DNA of 64,000 nucleotides, taken from contig NZ_JAMFTQ010000008.1 in NCBI RefSeq assembly GCF_024160105.1, forward strand, positions 1 to 64,000, in the 5' to 3' direction. This stretch comes from Corynebacterium stercoris. GTDB taxonomy: Bacteria; Actinomycetota; Actinomycetes; Mycobacteriales; Mycobacteriaceae. Positions 44,785 through 54,396 of the stretch are shown one piece after another. The notes under the pieces are model-generated. The model saw only the letters and a list, made by a program, of their open reading frames with translations, did no database searches and was not told the origin of the DNA. The translations under genes were made by a program, and so were the position numbers. How positions within the stretch are numbered: the stretch's first letter is position 1; every line of letters begins with the position of its first letter.

Positions 44785-47358
44785 GTGCCCACCGATATCG
44801 CGAACGGCCGCCCCGGGGACGAGACCGCCCCGAGCGCCCTCACCAGTTCCATCGAGCAGGCGCGCGAGGCCGCCCGCCTCGCCGGCATCGAGCCGGACAG
44901 CGCCTGGCTTGCCGACGAAGGCTACTCCCGCGCGAACGCCTCCTACGCCTACGAGCTCACCGGCCTGCAGGACGGACCTCAGCTCGCGGACATCGAGGAA
45001 GCGCTCGAGGCGACCCCGGGTGTCTTGGCGCAACTGAACTACTCCAGCTCGATGGCGTGGATCACCGCGCCCGCGGAGTTGGACCCGGAGCGGCTCGAAG
45101 ACGTTTTTCAGGCGTTCGGTGTCACCGCCACTATGACGGACGCCACCCTGCGCCGCCGCGCGCTGCGCGGCGAGATGGAGCGCCGCTCGCCGCGCTTGAG
45201 CACTCGCGGCATGTCGGGGCGCATCCGGAAGCGACGCAAGCACGCGCAGGAGGAAATCACCGCGGCCAGAGAGGCGGGCTTCGTCCGCCGCGCCACTCGT
45301 TCCGCTTCGAACTCGGACGTGCTCTTCACCGCGCGCGACCTGGTCACCCCCACCAGGTTGGTGATGGCGATTGTGCTCTCCCTGCCGGTGATCGTGCTCA
45401 GCTACGGCCCGGCGCTGCAGTTCCCGGGCTGGCAGTGGCTGTGCTTCGCGCTGGCCACGCCGGTGGCGCTGTGGTGCGCGCTGCCGTTCCACCGCGCGAT
45501 GGCGGGCGGTGTGCGCCGCGGCATGTCGGCGCTCGATGGCGCGAGCTCGATCGCGGTGCTCGCCGCCTACGTGTGGTCCGCCGCGGCACTCCTGTTCACC
45601 GGCGCGGGCGAGATCGGCTGGACATCTTCCGGCGGCTGGATGCCCACGCGCCGCGGCGAGGACATCGAGCTCTTCCTCGACGTCGCGTGCGGCGTGACCA
45701 TGCTGCTACTCGTGGGACGCTACAACACGAAGCGCGTCGGCGAGCGCCTCGTCGACCGCATGGAGCGCCTCACCCCGCCTGCGGAAACGGAGTACACCGT
45801 GACGCGCCGCGGCAAGCACACCGAGGAGTCGCTGCCGATCTCCGAAATCAACCGCGGCGACGACGTGCAGCTCGGCCGCGGGGCGATCGTGCCCGTCGAC
45901 GGCGAGATCATCGGCGGCACCGCACTCGTGAGCCATTTGCTTTTCGACGATCCCACCCACACCAAGGTGAAGGTGGGCGACCGCATCGCCGCCGGCTCCC
46001 GCGTGGAGCGCGGCAACCTGAAGGTGCGCGCGGACCGTACGGGCCACGCCACGCGCTGGGCCGAGGTGAGCCGCTGGGTGGCGGACGCGACGAAGCGCCA
46101 AAACGCCGCGACGATGCTGTCCACCAAGTCCGCCGGCATGCTCATTCCGACGGCCTACGTGCTGGCGGTGCTGGACTTCGGCCTGTGGCTGCTGTTCACC
46201 GGCGATTACAACGCCGCCTTCTCCACCGCGCTGGCGATCCTGGCCGTGATCGCGCCGGTGGCGCTCGCAATCTCGCCGGCGCTGGCGACACGCAACGGCA
46301 TCGAGGCCGCCGCCCGCAACGGCATCCTGGTCCGCGACGGCACCACGCTGCGCAACCTGGACGACGTGGACACGGTGGTGTTTAACCGCGTCGGCACGCT
46401 GGTTGAGCGCGAGATGACGGTGGAGACCGTCACCGCCGCCCGCGGCGAGGACTCGGAACTCGTCCTGCTCGTCGCGGCGGCGCTCTTGGTGGAGTCGAAC
46501 CACCCGGCATCGCGCGCGATTGTGGCCGCCGCCCGCGAGGCCAAGGGCTTCGGCCTGCCGTGGCGCGTCGAGCCGGAATCCTCCAACATCCACGCCGACG
46601 GCCGCTGCGAGGGCCGCGTCATCGTGCGCCCGGCCGCCAACCACCACGAGAAGGCGGGCGAGGAGCAGACCACTTACCTGGACGCGGTGCTGTGGCGGCC
46701 CACGAACCTCTCGCGCCTCAGCGGCCGTCTCGCCATGGCGGCGACGACCGGCGGCGCGCCGATCGTGGTGCGCTGGAAGGGCAAGGACCGCGGCGTGATC
46801 ACGCTGCACGACCCGGCGAAGGGCGACGCCATCGAGGCCGTGGACCGCCTCGAGGCGATGGGCGTGAACACCGTCATGCTCACCCGCGACACGTACGCGG
46901 TGGGGCGGCGCTTCGCGGACATGATGGGCATCACCTCGGTGCTGGCGGGCATCACGGCGCAGGACAAACCGGGCGCGGTGCGCCAGCTGCACACGCGCGG
47001 GGCGAACATGGCCGTCGTGGGCACGGCCAGCGTCATGGACGTGGTCGCGGTGGCTGACGTGGGCATCATCTACGCGGAGGACGAGTTCTTCGACCGCGGC
47101 TTCAAACGCGCCGAGACCGTCGCCGACGTGGTGCTGATCCGCGACGACGTCTCCGCCGTGCCCCAAGTCATCGAACACGGCCGCCGCGTGAGCCGGATCA
47201 TCGACTCGAACATGATCTTCGCCAACCTGTACAACGTGGTGGCGGTGGGCCTGGCCGCGTTCGGCGTCATGCCGCCGATGGGCGCGACGCTGCTCATGCT
47301 GGGCAGCTCCCTGATCATCGAGTACCGCTCCATCAACGCGCGCCGCTTCCCGCAGTAG
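44785..47358 (+). CDS. P1B-type ATPase-like protein lacking catalytic motifs (pseudoenzyme)
   Basis: An intact 857-residue protein with the full P1B-ATPase layout: an HMA-like N-terminal domain (about 54-115), eight membrane helices (six before and two after the cytoplasmic catalytic region), an actuator domain and P/N domains. Catalytic motifs are replaced. The HMA metal loop GMxCxxC is GLQDGPQ (60-66), actuator TGES is FDDP (387-390), the membrane CPC is APV (490-492), phosphorylation motif DKTGT is NRVGT with Asn534 for the catalytic Asp, and GDGxND is GTASVMD (746-752). The N-domain HP dipeptide (His573-Pro574) is kept. It cannot form the aspartyl-phosphate intermediate, so classic ion pumping is excluded. 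Its GTG start lacks a ribosome binding site, indicating coupling to the preceding gene. A role in heme or metal sensing, or as a scaffold, is speculation. Confidence 0.85.
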   Translation: MPTDIANGRPGDETAPSALTSSIEQAREAARLAGIEPDSAWLADEGYSRANASYAYELTGLQDGPQLADIEEALEATPGVLAQLNYSSSMAWITAPAELDPERLEDVFQAFGVTATMTDATLRRRALRGEMERRSPRLSTRGMSGRIRKRRKHAQEEITAAREAGFVRRATRSASNSDVLFTARDLVTPTRLVMAIVLSLPVIVLSYGPALQFPGWQWLCFALATPVALWCALPFHRAMAGGVRRGMSALDGASSIAVLAAYVWSAAALLFTGAGEIGWTSSGGWMPTRRGEDIELFLDVACGVTMLLLVGRYNTKRVGERLVDRMERLTPPAETEYTVTRRGKHTEESLPISEINRGDDVQLGRGAIVPVDGEIIGGTALVSHLLFDDPTHTKVKVGDRIAAGSRVERGNLKVRADRTGHATRWAEVSRWVADATKRQNAATMLSTKSAGMLIPTAYVLAVLDFGLWLLFTGDYNAAFSTALAILAVIAPVALAISPALATRNGIEAAARNGILVRDGTTLRNLDDVDTVVFNRVGTLVEREMTVETVTAARGEDSELVLLVAAALLVESNHPASRAIVAAAREAKGFGLPWRVEPESSNIHADGRCEGRVIVRPAANHHEKAGEEQTTYLDAVLWRPTNLSRLSGRLAMAATTGGAPIVVRWKGKDRGVITLHDPAKGDAIEAVDRLEAMGVNTVMLTRDTYAVGRRFADMMGITSVLAGITAQDKPGAVRQLHTRGANMAVVGTASVMDVVAVADVGIIYAEDEFFDRGFKRAETVADVVLIRDDVSAVPQVIEHGRRVSRIIDSNMIFANLYNVVAVGLAAFGVMPPMGATLLMLGSSLIIEYRSINARRFPQ

Positions 47359-47418
47359 CGCCGCGCGTCGGCGACACGCGGCCGGTGCCGGAACGCGCCG
47401 GCGGTAGGCTTAGCAACC

Positions 47419-48468
47419 ATGACCAGACGCGACCTGTCCAACGCCCCGCTCATCGAGGCCGCTTACGGCCGCACCCCCAGCCGCACCCCGGTGTGGTTCA
47501 TGCGCCAGGCGGGCCGCTCGCTGCCGGAGTACCGCCAGGTGCGCGAGGGCATCGCCATGCTGGATTCCTGCTTCATGCCGGAGCTCCTCGCCGAGATCAC
47601 CATGCAGCCGGTGCGCCGCCACGACATGGACGGCGCAATCCTCTTCTCCGACATCGTGGTGCCGCTCAAGGCCGCGGGCGTGGATGTGGAGATCGTGCCC
47701 GGCCGCGGCCCGGTGATGGGGGAGGCGATCCGGTCGAAATCGGACGTCGATAAGCTTCCTGTCCTCGAGCACAGCGTGCGGGAGGTTGCGGAGGGGATCC
47801 GGATCATCCTCGACGAGCTGACCGACACCCAGGCGCTCATCGGCTTCGTCGGCGCGCCGTTCACGCTGGCCAGCTACCTCGTCGAGGGCGGGCCGAGCAA
47901 GAACCACGAGAAGACGAAGGCCATGATGCACGGCGAGCCGGAGACGTGGCACGCGCTGATGCGCAAGCTCGTGCCCACCATCGTGGCGTTCCTGCGCACG
48001 CAGGTGGAGGCCGGCATCGACGCGATGCAGCTCTTCGACTCCTGGGCCGGTTTCCTCACCGAGGCCGACTACCGCGAGCACGTCCTGCCGTACTCGACTG
48101 AGATCCTCGAATCCGTCGCCGGCGAAATCCCGCGCATCCACTTCGGCGTGGCCACCGGCGAGCTCCTCGGCGCGATGTCCGACGCCGGCTCCGAGGTCAT
48201 GGGCGTGGACTGGCGCGTGCCGCTCGACGTCGCCGCGCGCCGCTTCTCCTCCCCGCGCGTGCTGCAAGGCAACCTCGACCCCGCGCTGCTCTTCGCCGGC
48301 ACCGACGTGGTGCGCAGGGAAGTCGCGCGCATCAAGGGCGAGGCGGGGCAAGCGCTTGCCGACGGTACCGCCACCGGCCACATCTTCAACCTCGGCCACG
48401 GCGTTCTGCCCACCACCGACGCAGACGCCATCACCGAGGCCGTCCGCATCATCCACGAGGAGGCGTAA
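47419..48468 (+). CDS. hemE: Uroporphyrinogen decarboxylase
   Basis: Decarboxylates the four acetate groups of uroporphyrinogen III to give coproporphyrinogen III. The 349-residue TIM-barrel protein has the N-terminal PVWFMRQAGRSLPEY signature, GAPFTLASYLVEGG and the LQGNLDPALLF segment. TAGGCT ends 8 bases before the ATG, so it is probably leaderless despite lying downstream of the P-type ATPase-like gene. The hemY gene follows after three bases. Confidence 0.97.
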   Translation: MTRRDLSNAPLIEAAYGRTPSRTPVWFMRQAGRSLPEYRQVREGIAMLDSCFMPELLAEITMQPVRRHDMDGAILFSDIVVPLKAAGVDVEIVPGRGPVMGEAIRSKSDVDKLPVLEHSVREVAEGIRIILDELTDTQALIGFVGAPFTLASYLVEGGPSKNHEKTKAMMHGEPETWHALMRKLVPTIVAFLRTQVEAGIDAMQLFDSWAGFLTEADYREHVLPYSTEILESVAGEIPRIHFGVATGELLGAMSDAGSEVMGVDWRVPLDVAARRFSSPRVLQGNLDPALLFAGTDVVRREVARIKGEAGQALADGTATGHIFNLGHGVLPTTDADAITEAVRIIHEEA

Positions 48469-48471
48469 CCC

Positions 48472-49884
48472 ATGCGCATCGCAATCATCGGCGCCGGCCT
48501 CGCCGGCCTGACCGTAGCCTACGAACTGCGCGATTCCGGCCACGAGGTGGACGTGTACGAGGCCACCGACCGCCTCGGCGGCAAGCTGTTCACCGTGCCC
48601 TTCGAAGCCGGGCCGACCGACATGGGCGCCGAGGCCTTCATGGCGCGGCGCACCGACGCGGTCGACTTCTTCACCGAGCTGGGCTTAGGCGATTCGCTGG
48701 TGGAACCCTCCGGACTGGGCTCGCTCGTGTACGTCGACGGGCGCCTGGAGCCGCTGCCGCGCGCCGGGATCATGGGCATCCCCGCGACCTCAGAGCCGGT
48801 CGCGCACCTCGTCTCCGCCGAGACCGCCGCGCGCATCGACGCGGAGGGCGAGCAACCCGGTTTCGAGTGGGAACCGGGCCAGGATGTGAACGTCGGCACG
48901 CTGGTGCGTCAGCGCTACGGTGACGAGGTGGTGGACAACGTCGTGACCTCGCTCTTGGGCGGCGTGTACTCCTGCGCGGCCGATGATCTCGGCGTACGCG
49001 CCACCATCCCGCAGCTCGCCGCCGAGTTCGACCGCTTGGCCGCCGACGGCCCCGTGCACCTCTCGCGCGCCGTGGCCAACCTGGAGCGAGCCCGCAAGGA
49101 GCTGCCGACCGGCCAGGGCGCCGTGTTCAACGCCTTCCGCGAGGGCTACCAGGAAGTGTACGAACTGCTCGCCGAGAAGTCCGGGGCGGACATCTACGTC
49201 GACGCGTTCATCTCGGGGGTGGAGAGGTTGAAACCTCTCCACGGGAATAAGGACCACGGGGAGGGCTTCACCCTCAAGGGCGGGGAGCGTGACGAGGACG
49301 GCAAGGACATTGTCTACGACCGCGTCGTGCTTGCCGTGCCCGCCCCGACCGCGTCGCTGCTGCTCAAGCAGATCGCCCCGGAAGCGTCGGCACGCTTGAG
49401 CTCCGTGAAGCTGGCGAACTCGGCCGTCGTGGGCATGCGCTTCGCCACCGACGAGGGCCTGCCGCAGAATTCCGGCATCCTCGTCGCGGCGGGGGAGGAA
49501 GGTGTGCGCGCGAAGGCGTTCACCCTGTCCTCGCGCAAGTGGCCGCACCTCGCCGAGCGCGGCGGGGCACTCGTGCGGGCGAGCTTCGGCCGCTTCGGCG
49601 ACGACGTCGCGCTGCGCGCCTCCGAGGACGACCTCGTGGATTGGGCGCTCGACGACCTCGAGGCCATCACCGGCTTCGACGGGCGCGAGGCCGGGCTCGA
49701 GGAGATCTACGTGCAGCGCTGGTTCGGCGGCATCCCGCGTTACGACGAAACCCACCTCGCCACCGTCGCCGACGTCGCAACCGCGCTGCCCGAAGACATT
49801 GCCGTGGTCGGCGCGTGGGTCGGCGGCGTCGGCGTGCCTGCTGTGATCGCCCAGGCGCGCGCCGCAGCGCAGCAGCTGCGCTAA
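48472..49884 (+). CDS. hemY: Coproporphyrinogen III / protoporphyrinogen IX oxidase
   Basis: A 470-residue FAD-dependent oxidase of the HemY/HemG (CgoX) family. In actinobacteria this enzyme oxidises coproporphyrinogen III to coproporphyrin III in the coproporphyrin-dependent heme branch; that function is taken from the family. It shows the N-terminal dinucleotide fold IIGAGLAGLTVAYEL, the GGKLFTVPF segment and the C-terminal FAD contact VVGAWVGGVGVPAVIAQARAAA. The ATG follows hemE by three bases, with GAGGAGG inside the end of hemE. The ferrochelatase gene is not in this window. Confidence 0.93.
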   Translation: MRIAIIGAGLAGLTVAYELRDSGHEVDVYEATDRLGGKLFTVPFEAGPTDMGAEAFMARRTDAVDFFTELGLGDSLVEPSGLGSLVYVDGRLEPLPRAGIMGIPATSEPVAHLVSAETAARIDAEGEQPGFEWEPGQDVNVGTLVRQRYGDEVVDNVVTSLLGGVYSCAADDLGVRATIPQLAAEFDRLAADGPVHLSRAVANLERARKELPTGQGAVFNAFREGYQEVYELLAEKSGADIYVDAFISGVERLKPLHGNKDHGEGFTLKGGERDEDGKDIVYDRVVLAVPAPTASLLLKQIAPEASARLSSVKLANSAVVGMRFATDEGLPQNSGILVAAGEEGVRAKAFTLSSRKWPHLAERGGALVRASFGRFGDDVALRASEDDLVDWALDDLEAITGFDGREAGLEEIYVQRWFGGIPRYDETHLATVADVATALPEDIAVVGAWVGGVGVPAVIAQARAAAQQLR

Positions 49885-49905
49885 AACCCCGGTACGTTCG
49901 GGGGC

Positions 49906-50295
49906 ATGCACACTTTGACTGCCACCGGCACTTTCGACGTCGACCTGGCGCCCGCCGAGGCCAGCGGCCAGCTCGGCCGCTTCCAGTTCACGAAGCACTG
50001 GCACGGCGGCCTCGCCGGCACCAGCGCGGGTGAGATGCTCTCTGCGGGCGACCCGAGCACCGGGACCGCGGCCTACACCGCGCTCGAGGTGTTCGAGGGC
50101 TCGCTCGACGGGCGGGCCGGCGGCTTCGCCTTCCACCAGTACGGCACCATGGTCGACGGGGCCGACGAGCTGCGCTACACCATCGTCCCCGCCTCCGGCT
50201 CCGGCGAGCTTGAGGGGATCGCCGGCGAGCTCGAGCTCAGCGTCGACGACGAGGGCACGCACGCGTACGCCCTGCGCTACGAGCTTCCCGCATAG
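49906..50295 (+). CDS. DUF3224 family protein
   Basis: A 129-residue beta-rich protein of the DUF3224 (allene oxide cyclase-like barrel) family, with HTLTATGTFDVDL, KHWHGGLAGTSAGEML and a closing LRYELP strand. The function in bacteria is unknown. TACGTT ends 7 bases before the ATG, so leaderless expression is likely. It lies between hemY and a MerR-type regulator gene. Confidence 0.82.
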   Translation: MHTLTATGTFDVDLAPAEASGQLGRFQFTKHWHGGLAGTSAGEMLSAGDPSTGTAAYTALEVFEGSLDGRAGGFAFHQYGTMVDGADELRYTIVPASGSGELEGIAGELELSVDDEGTHAYALRYELPA

Positions 50296-50333
50296 CTTGA
50301 CCCTCACGCGGCGTCATAGTTCAGACTGGCGCT

Positions 50334-50990
50334 GTGAAGATTTCTGAGGTCGCCGCGGCCGCCGGCTGCTCCGTGCGCGCGATCCGCCACCTGCACGAGA
50401 CGGGCGCCGTCCCCGAGCCCGCCCGCACCAGCGGCAACTACCGCGACTACTCGGCCGCGGATCTCGCCGCCGTCCTCCGCGCGCGGGCGCTCATCGATGC
50501 GGGGGTCGCGGTTGCGGACATCCACCGGGCGGACGCGGTGGAGCGCTCCATTTCGCTTCTCGACGATCGCATTTCCCACCTCCAACAGCAGCGCAAGCGC
50601 CTCCTCGCCCTGCAGGCTGCCCCGCTCGGCGTGCCCGTAGACGTGCGCGAGGTGTTCCTTGCCGCTTTCGGCGATTCACCCTACGCCCGGGCAGAGCTCG
50701 AGCAGTTTGAACTCATGGCTGTTGCGGGTGTGGCCACCGAAGCTACTTGGCAGCAGTTGCGCGCGAACCTCACCGACCCCGCCTGCGTGGCGGCGACCAG
50801 GGAGTTCGCGAAAGTCTGGGCGGGTGAAATGAACGTCGAAAAGCGCAAAGCCCTGCTGCCGCAGACCGTGATGCGCGGGGTGGGGGAGACGCTTAAACCC
50901 GGGGACTTGCCGCTGACGCCTGCGGAGTTCGGGTTGCGCGGGGAGCAGCGGGCCGCGCTTGAGGCGCTGGCCGGGGAGTTCGATGCGTAG
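50334..50990 (+). CDS. MerR-family transcriptional regulator
   Basis: A 218-residue regulator with an N-terminal MerR HTH and wing (about 1-70, VKISEVAAAAGCSVRAIRHL and NYRDYSAADLAAVLRARAL), a dimerisation helix (about 75-100) and a C-terminal helical domain of unknown ligand. No cysteine metal site of the CueR/SoxR type is evident in the C-terminal part. It starts with GTG. Its 3' end overlaps the next gene by 8 bases. Target promoters are unknown; the neighbouring heme and membrane genes are candidates by position. Confidence 0.87.
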   Translation: MKISEVAAAAGCSVRAIRHLHETGAVPEPARTSGNYRDYSAADLAAVLRARALIDAGVAVADIHRADAVERSISLLDDRISHLQQQRKRLLALQAAPLGVPVDVREVFLAAFGDSPYARAELEQFELMAVAGVATEATWQQLRANLTDPACVAATREFAKVWAGEMNVEKRKALLPQTVMRGVGETLKPGDLPLTPAEFGLRGEQRAALEALAGEFDA

Positions 50991-51570
50991 GGCGTGGGAG
51001 CTGGTGCAGCGCCACCCCGGTGTGCGGGCTGCGCGCTACGAGCTGAGCCTGTACCGGGATCTGGCTCGGTGGATGCGCGGGCGAGTTGAGGTTCCGGCTG
51101 GTGCGGCGGCGCTGCCGCACCAGCCCGGGCGGCTGCAGATGCTGGGGTTTCTTACGGCGATCATGCTCGTCGAGATCGTGGCGGTGCACCTGCTGCTGCC
51201 GCCGGGCACGGTGCGGATCGTAGCGTTCGTGGTGTCGGTGTGGGGCGTGGTGTTTGTGTGGGCGCTGGTGGCCAGCGAGCGGGTGCGGCCGAGCTACGTC
51301 ACCGACGAGGAGATTGTGCTGCGCAGGGGTCGGAAGGTGTTCGCCGCGGTTCCCCGCGAGACGGTGGCGGCGGTGCGACGGGATCGGAGCTTCGCCTCCG
51401 ATGTCGCGTTGGGCGACGGCGAGCTGGCCCTCGGCGGCCCGGCCGGCACGGACCTGTTCCTTGAGCTGCGAGAACCCGTGGACGCCGCGCACGACACCTA
51501 CCCCTGGCAGAAGGTGCGCACCGAGCCGGTGACCCGGTTGCGTTTTTATGCGGGCGGGGTAGAGCTCTAA
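50983..51570 (+). CDS. Two-helix membrane protein with PH-like C-terminal part
   Basis: About 195 residues. A basic N-terminal region is followed by two transmembrane helices (about 52-73 and 77-97) and a soluble beta-rich domain starting SYVTDEEIVLRRGRKVFAAVPRETVAAVR, which resembles bacterial PH-like (YdbS/DUF304-type) segments. The ATG at 50983 lies in the end of the MerR gene, with GGGGAG upstream; this overlap is why an earlier in-frame start is not used. The function is unknown. Confidence 0.72.
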   Translation: MRRAWELVQRHPGVRAARYELSLYRDLARWMRGRVEVPAGAAALPHQPGRLQMLGFLTAIMLVEIVAVHLLLPPGTVRIVAFVVSVWGVVFVWALVASERVRPSYVTDEEIVLRRGRKVFAAVPRETVAAVRRDRSFASDVALGDGELALGGPAGTDLFLELREPVDAAHDTYPWQKVRTEPVTRLRFYAGGVEL

Positions 51571-51598
51571 GGCGCAGGCTGCGCTACGTTGTTCACCT

Positions 51599-52408
51599 AT
51601 GAGCGACAACCGCGACGCCGCGCACGCAGAGCCCGCGCACGAGCCCGCTGCACCCGGCACCTCGGCCGCCCCGGCCGAGCCGGCCGAGAAGGAGTGGTGG
51701 GAGGAAGACGGCCTGCCGTGGAACTCCAAGCCCACGAAAGAGGACTACTGGTGCCTGGGCTGGTTCGGCTTCGTCGGCCTGTTCGGCCTGGCGATGATCC
51801 CGCTGCGCGCGTGGCTGCTGGGCCTCGATCCGCCGATCATGCTGGCGCTGACGGGCTCGCGCATCGGCGCGGCATCTACCGGCGCGCTCGCCGCGGTGGG
51901 GGAGGCGCCGCACTGGCTGGCGTACTTACTCATCGGCTCCGTGGTGGCCATCAAGTTCGACTGGGTCTACTGGTGGGCCGGCAAACTGTGGGGCCGCGGC
52001 ATCCTGGACGTGCAGGCATCCAACTCCCCGCGCGCGGCCAAGAACATCCAACGCGTCGAGGGCTGGGCGCACAAGCTCGGCTGGCTGGGCATCTTCCTCG
52101 CGTACGTGCCCATCCCACTGCCGATCGCGTTCGTGGTGTTTGTGCTCATGGGCATGACTGGGATGCCGCTGTGGAAGTTCATGGTGCTGGACTTCATCTC
52201 GAAGACGCTGTGGTCTTTGATGTACTTCGCGCTCGGCTGGTGGATCGGTGAGCCGGTGGTGTTCGTGCTGGAGCAGTACGCGAAGGTGGCGAACTGGATC
52301 GCGATCGGCCTGATGGTTGTGATCTTCTGGGGCATCTTCCGCAACCAGTCGAAGAAGCAGCGCGCCGAGGCGGAGGGCGTGGGCAACGCGATCAGCGCGG
52401 GCCAGTAA
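51599..52408 (+). CDS. DedA/VTT-domain family membrane protein
   Basis: A 269-residue protein with an acidic, Ala/Pro-rich N-terminal tail of about 45 residues and about five membrane helices. The region [17 protein letters not shown] followed by [21 protein letters not shown] matches the core of DedA-family (VTT domain) proteins, which have been linked to lipid scrambling or flipping in other bacteria. The substrate here is unknown. TACGTT ends 8 bases before the ATG, fitting leaderless initiation. Confidence 0.83.
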   Translation: MSDNRDAAHAEPAHEPAAPGTSAAPAEPAEKEWWEEDGLPWNSKPTKEDYWCLGWFGFVGLFGLAMIPLRAWLLGLDPPIMLALTGSRIGAASTGALAAVGEAPHWLAYLLIGSVVAIKFDWVYWWAGKLWGRGILDVQASNSPRAAKNIQRVEGWAHKLGWLGIFLAYVPIPLPIAFVVFVLMGMTGMPLWKFMVLDFISKTLWSLMYFALGWWIGEPVVFVLEQYAKVANWIAIGLMVVIFWGIFRNQSKKQRAEAEGVGNAISAGQ

Positions 52409-52434
52409 CTGCCGGTGGCCTAGGATTGGGCCTT

Positions 52435-53757
52435 ATGGCTGTGAATCAAGCGTCGTCAAGCAATACTGCCCGCTCGAAGGAGCTGTACCAGCGCGCGCTC
52501 GCGCTGACCCCGGGCGGGGTGAACTCGCCGGTGCGCGCGTTCGGCTCGGTAGGCGGGCAGACGCGCTTCATCGCGAACGCGCAGGGCTCGAAGCTTATCG
52601 ACGTCGACGGCAACGAGTACGTCGACCTCGTCAACTCCTGGGGTCCGATGCTGCACGGCAACGCGCGCCCCGAAATCATCGAGGCTGTCGAGCACGCCCT
52701 GGTCAACGGCTTGAGCTTCGGCGCGCCGACGGAGGCCGAGGTCGAGATCGCCGAGATGATCGTGGAGCGCACCAGCGTCGAAGAGGTGCGCATGGTCAAC
52801 TCCGGCACCGAGGCCACCATGAGCGCGGTGCGCCTCGCGCGCGGCTTCACGGGCCGGCCGAAGATTGTGAAGTTCGACGGTTGCTACCACGGCCACGTGG
52901 ACGCGCTGCTCGCCGCCGCGGGCTCCGGCCTGGCCACGTTCTCGCTGCCGGACTCGCCGGGCGTGACGGGCGCGCAGGCCGCGGACACGATCGTGGTGCC
53001 GTACAACGACCTCGAGGCGGTGCGCCGCGCGTTCGAGCAGAACCCGGGCGAGATCGCCTGCGTGATCGCGGAGGCGGCCGCCGGCAACATGGGCACCGTC
53101 GCGCCGCAGGACAACTTCAACGCGAAGCTGAAAGAGCTCTGCCACGCGAATGGTGCGCTGCTGATCCTGGATGAGGTGATGACGGGCTTCCGCACCTCCT
53201 ACTCCGGCTGGTACGGGGTGGACGGTGTAGCGGGTGACCTGACCACGTTTGGCAAGGTCATTTCCGGCGGCCTGCCGGCGGCGGCGTTCGGCGGGCGCCG
53301 CGAGATCATGGAGAAGCTTGCCCCGAACGGCCCCGTCTACCAGGCGGGCACCCTGTCCGGTAACCCGGTGGCGATGGCCGCGGGCATGGCGTCGCTGCGC
53401 CTCGCCTCCGAGGACATTTACCCGGTGCTGCTGCGCAACGCCGACACCCTCGAGGGGCTCATCTCCGACGCGCTGGCTCGCGAGGGCGTGGCCCACCACA
53501 TCCAGCGCGCCTCCACCATGCTCTCCGTGCGCTTCGGCGAGGGCGAGGGCCACAACTTCGACGACATGAAGGCCGCCGACACCTTCCGTTACGCGCCCTT
53601 CTTCCACGCTCTGCTGGATAACGGTGTCTACGCCCCGCCGAGCGCGTTCGAGACCTGGTTCATCTCCACCGCGCTCACCGCGGAGGACTTCGGCAGGATC
53701 GAGGAGGCGCTGGTCCCGGCCGCGCGCGCTGCCGCGCAGGCAGGGGCCCACGCGTGA
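52435..53757 (+). CDS. hemL: Glutamate-1-semialdehyde 2,1-aminomutase
   Basis: The PLP-dependent enzyme making 5-aminolevulinate from the HemA product. The 440-residue class III aminotransferase-fold protein has [11 protein letters not shown] near the N-terminus, [33 protein letters not shown] and the PLP Lys274 in [16 protein letters not shown]. The ATG at 52435 is chosen because TAGGAT ends 8 bases upstream, a clear leaderless arrangement; an in-frame TTG at 52426 lies within that spacer. Its stop overlaps the next gene's GTG by four bases. Confidence 0.97.
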   Translation: MAVNQASSSNTARSKELYQRALALTPGGVNSPVRAFGSVGGQTRFIANAQGSKLIDVDGNEYVDLVNSWGPMLHGNARPEIIEAVEHALVNGLSFGAPTEAEVEIAEMIVERTSVEEVRMVNSGTEATMSAVRLARGFTGRPKIVKFDGCYHGHVDALLAAAGSGLATFSLPDSPGVTGAQAADTIVVPYNDLEAVRRAFEQNPGEIACVIAEAAAGNMGTVAPQDNFNAKLKELCHANGALLILDEVMTGFRTSYSGWYGVDGVAGDLTTFGKVISGGLPAAAFGGRREIMEKLAPNGPVYQAGTLSGNPVAMAAGMASLRLASEDIYPVLLRNADTLEGLISDALAREGVAHHIQRASTMLSVRFGEGEGHNFDDMKAADTFRYAPFFHALLDNGVYAPPSAFETWFISTALTAEDFGRIEEALVPAARAAAQAGAHA

Positions 53758-54368
53758 CGACGATCGGAGCAACAACCACCGTGCACCTCGTCCGCCACGG
53801 CGAGGTGTACAACCCCAAGAAAGTGCTCTACGGCCGCATGCCGGGCTACCACTTGAGCTCGCGCGGCCGCTCGATGGCGGCGGCGACGGCGCAGTTCTTC
53901 GCCGGCCGCGACGTGGTCTACCTGGGTGCGAGCCCCCTGGAGCGCGCGCAGGAGACCGCCCAGCCGATCGCCGCGGTGACGGGCTTGGAGGTGGACACGG
54001 TGGCGGACGTCATTGAGTCCGCCAACACCTTCGAGGGCCTGCGCACCAAGGGGTGGCGCAGCCAGCTGATTAACCCGCTGCGCTGGCGGCACATGACCAA
54101 CCCGCTCGAGCCGAGCTGGGGCGAGCCCTACGAGGAGATCCTCGCCCGCATGCTCGCCGGTGTCGAGGCGGCACGGAAGAAGGCCGAGGGCCGCGAGGCG
54201 GTGCTGGTGAGCCACCAGCTGCCGATCGTCATGGTGCAGCGCCACGTGCAGGGCAAAATGCTGCCGCACGTGAAGCGCGAGTGCGACCTCGCCAGCGTGA
54301 CCTCACTTGTGTTCGACGGTGAGCGTGTTATTGACTGGTCGTACGCAACGCCAGCCGCGCACATCTAG
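53754..54368 (+). CDS. Histidine phosphatase family protein (GpmB-like)
   Basis: A 204-residue phosphoglycerate-mutase-like histidine phosphatase. The phospho-His lies in [11 protein letters not shown], the [11 protein letters not shown] segment follows, and the second catalytic His is in [11 protein letters not shown]. Actinobacterial relatives near hemL are often labelled GpmB, but true mutase activity is not established. It begins with GTG overlapping the hemL stop. It leads into the cytochrome c maturation genes. Confidence 0.88.
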   Translation: MTTIGATTTVHLVRHGEVYNPKKVLYGRMPGYHLSSRGRSMAAATAQFFAGRDVVYLGASPLERAQETAQPIAAVTGLEVDTVADVIESANTFEGLRTKGWRSQLINPLRWRHMTNPLEPSWGEPYEEILARMLAGVEAARKKAEGREAVLVSHQLPIVMVQRHVQGKMLPHVKRECDLASVTSLVFDGERVIDWSYATPAAHI

Positions 54369-54396
54369 CGCGCACGTTTTGTAAGGGAGCCCATTC

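Noticed and set aside
44785..47358. Functional copper or zinc exporter (CopA/CtpA-like)
   Set aside because: The catalytic aspartate, TGE, CPC, GDGxND and HMA cysteine motifs are all missing, so ion pumping by phosphorylation is not supported.
44785..47358. Pseudogene call for the P-type ATPase-like gene
   Set aside because: The frame is intact at full family length, codon usage is normal, and the motif changes are clean substitutions rather than frameshifts or stops.
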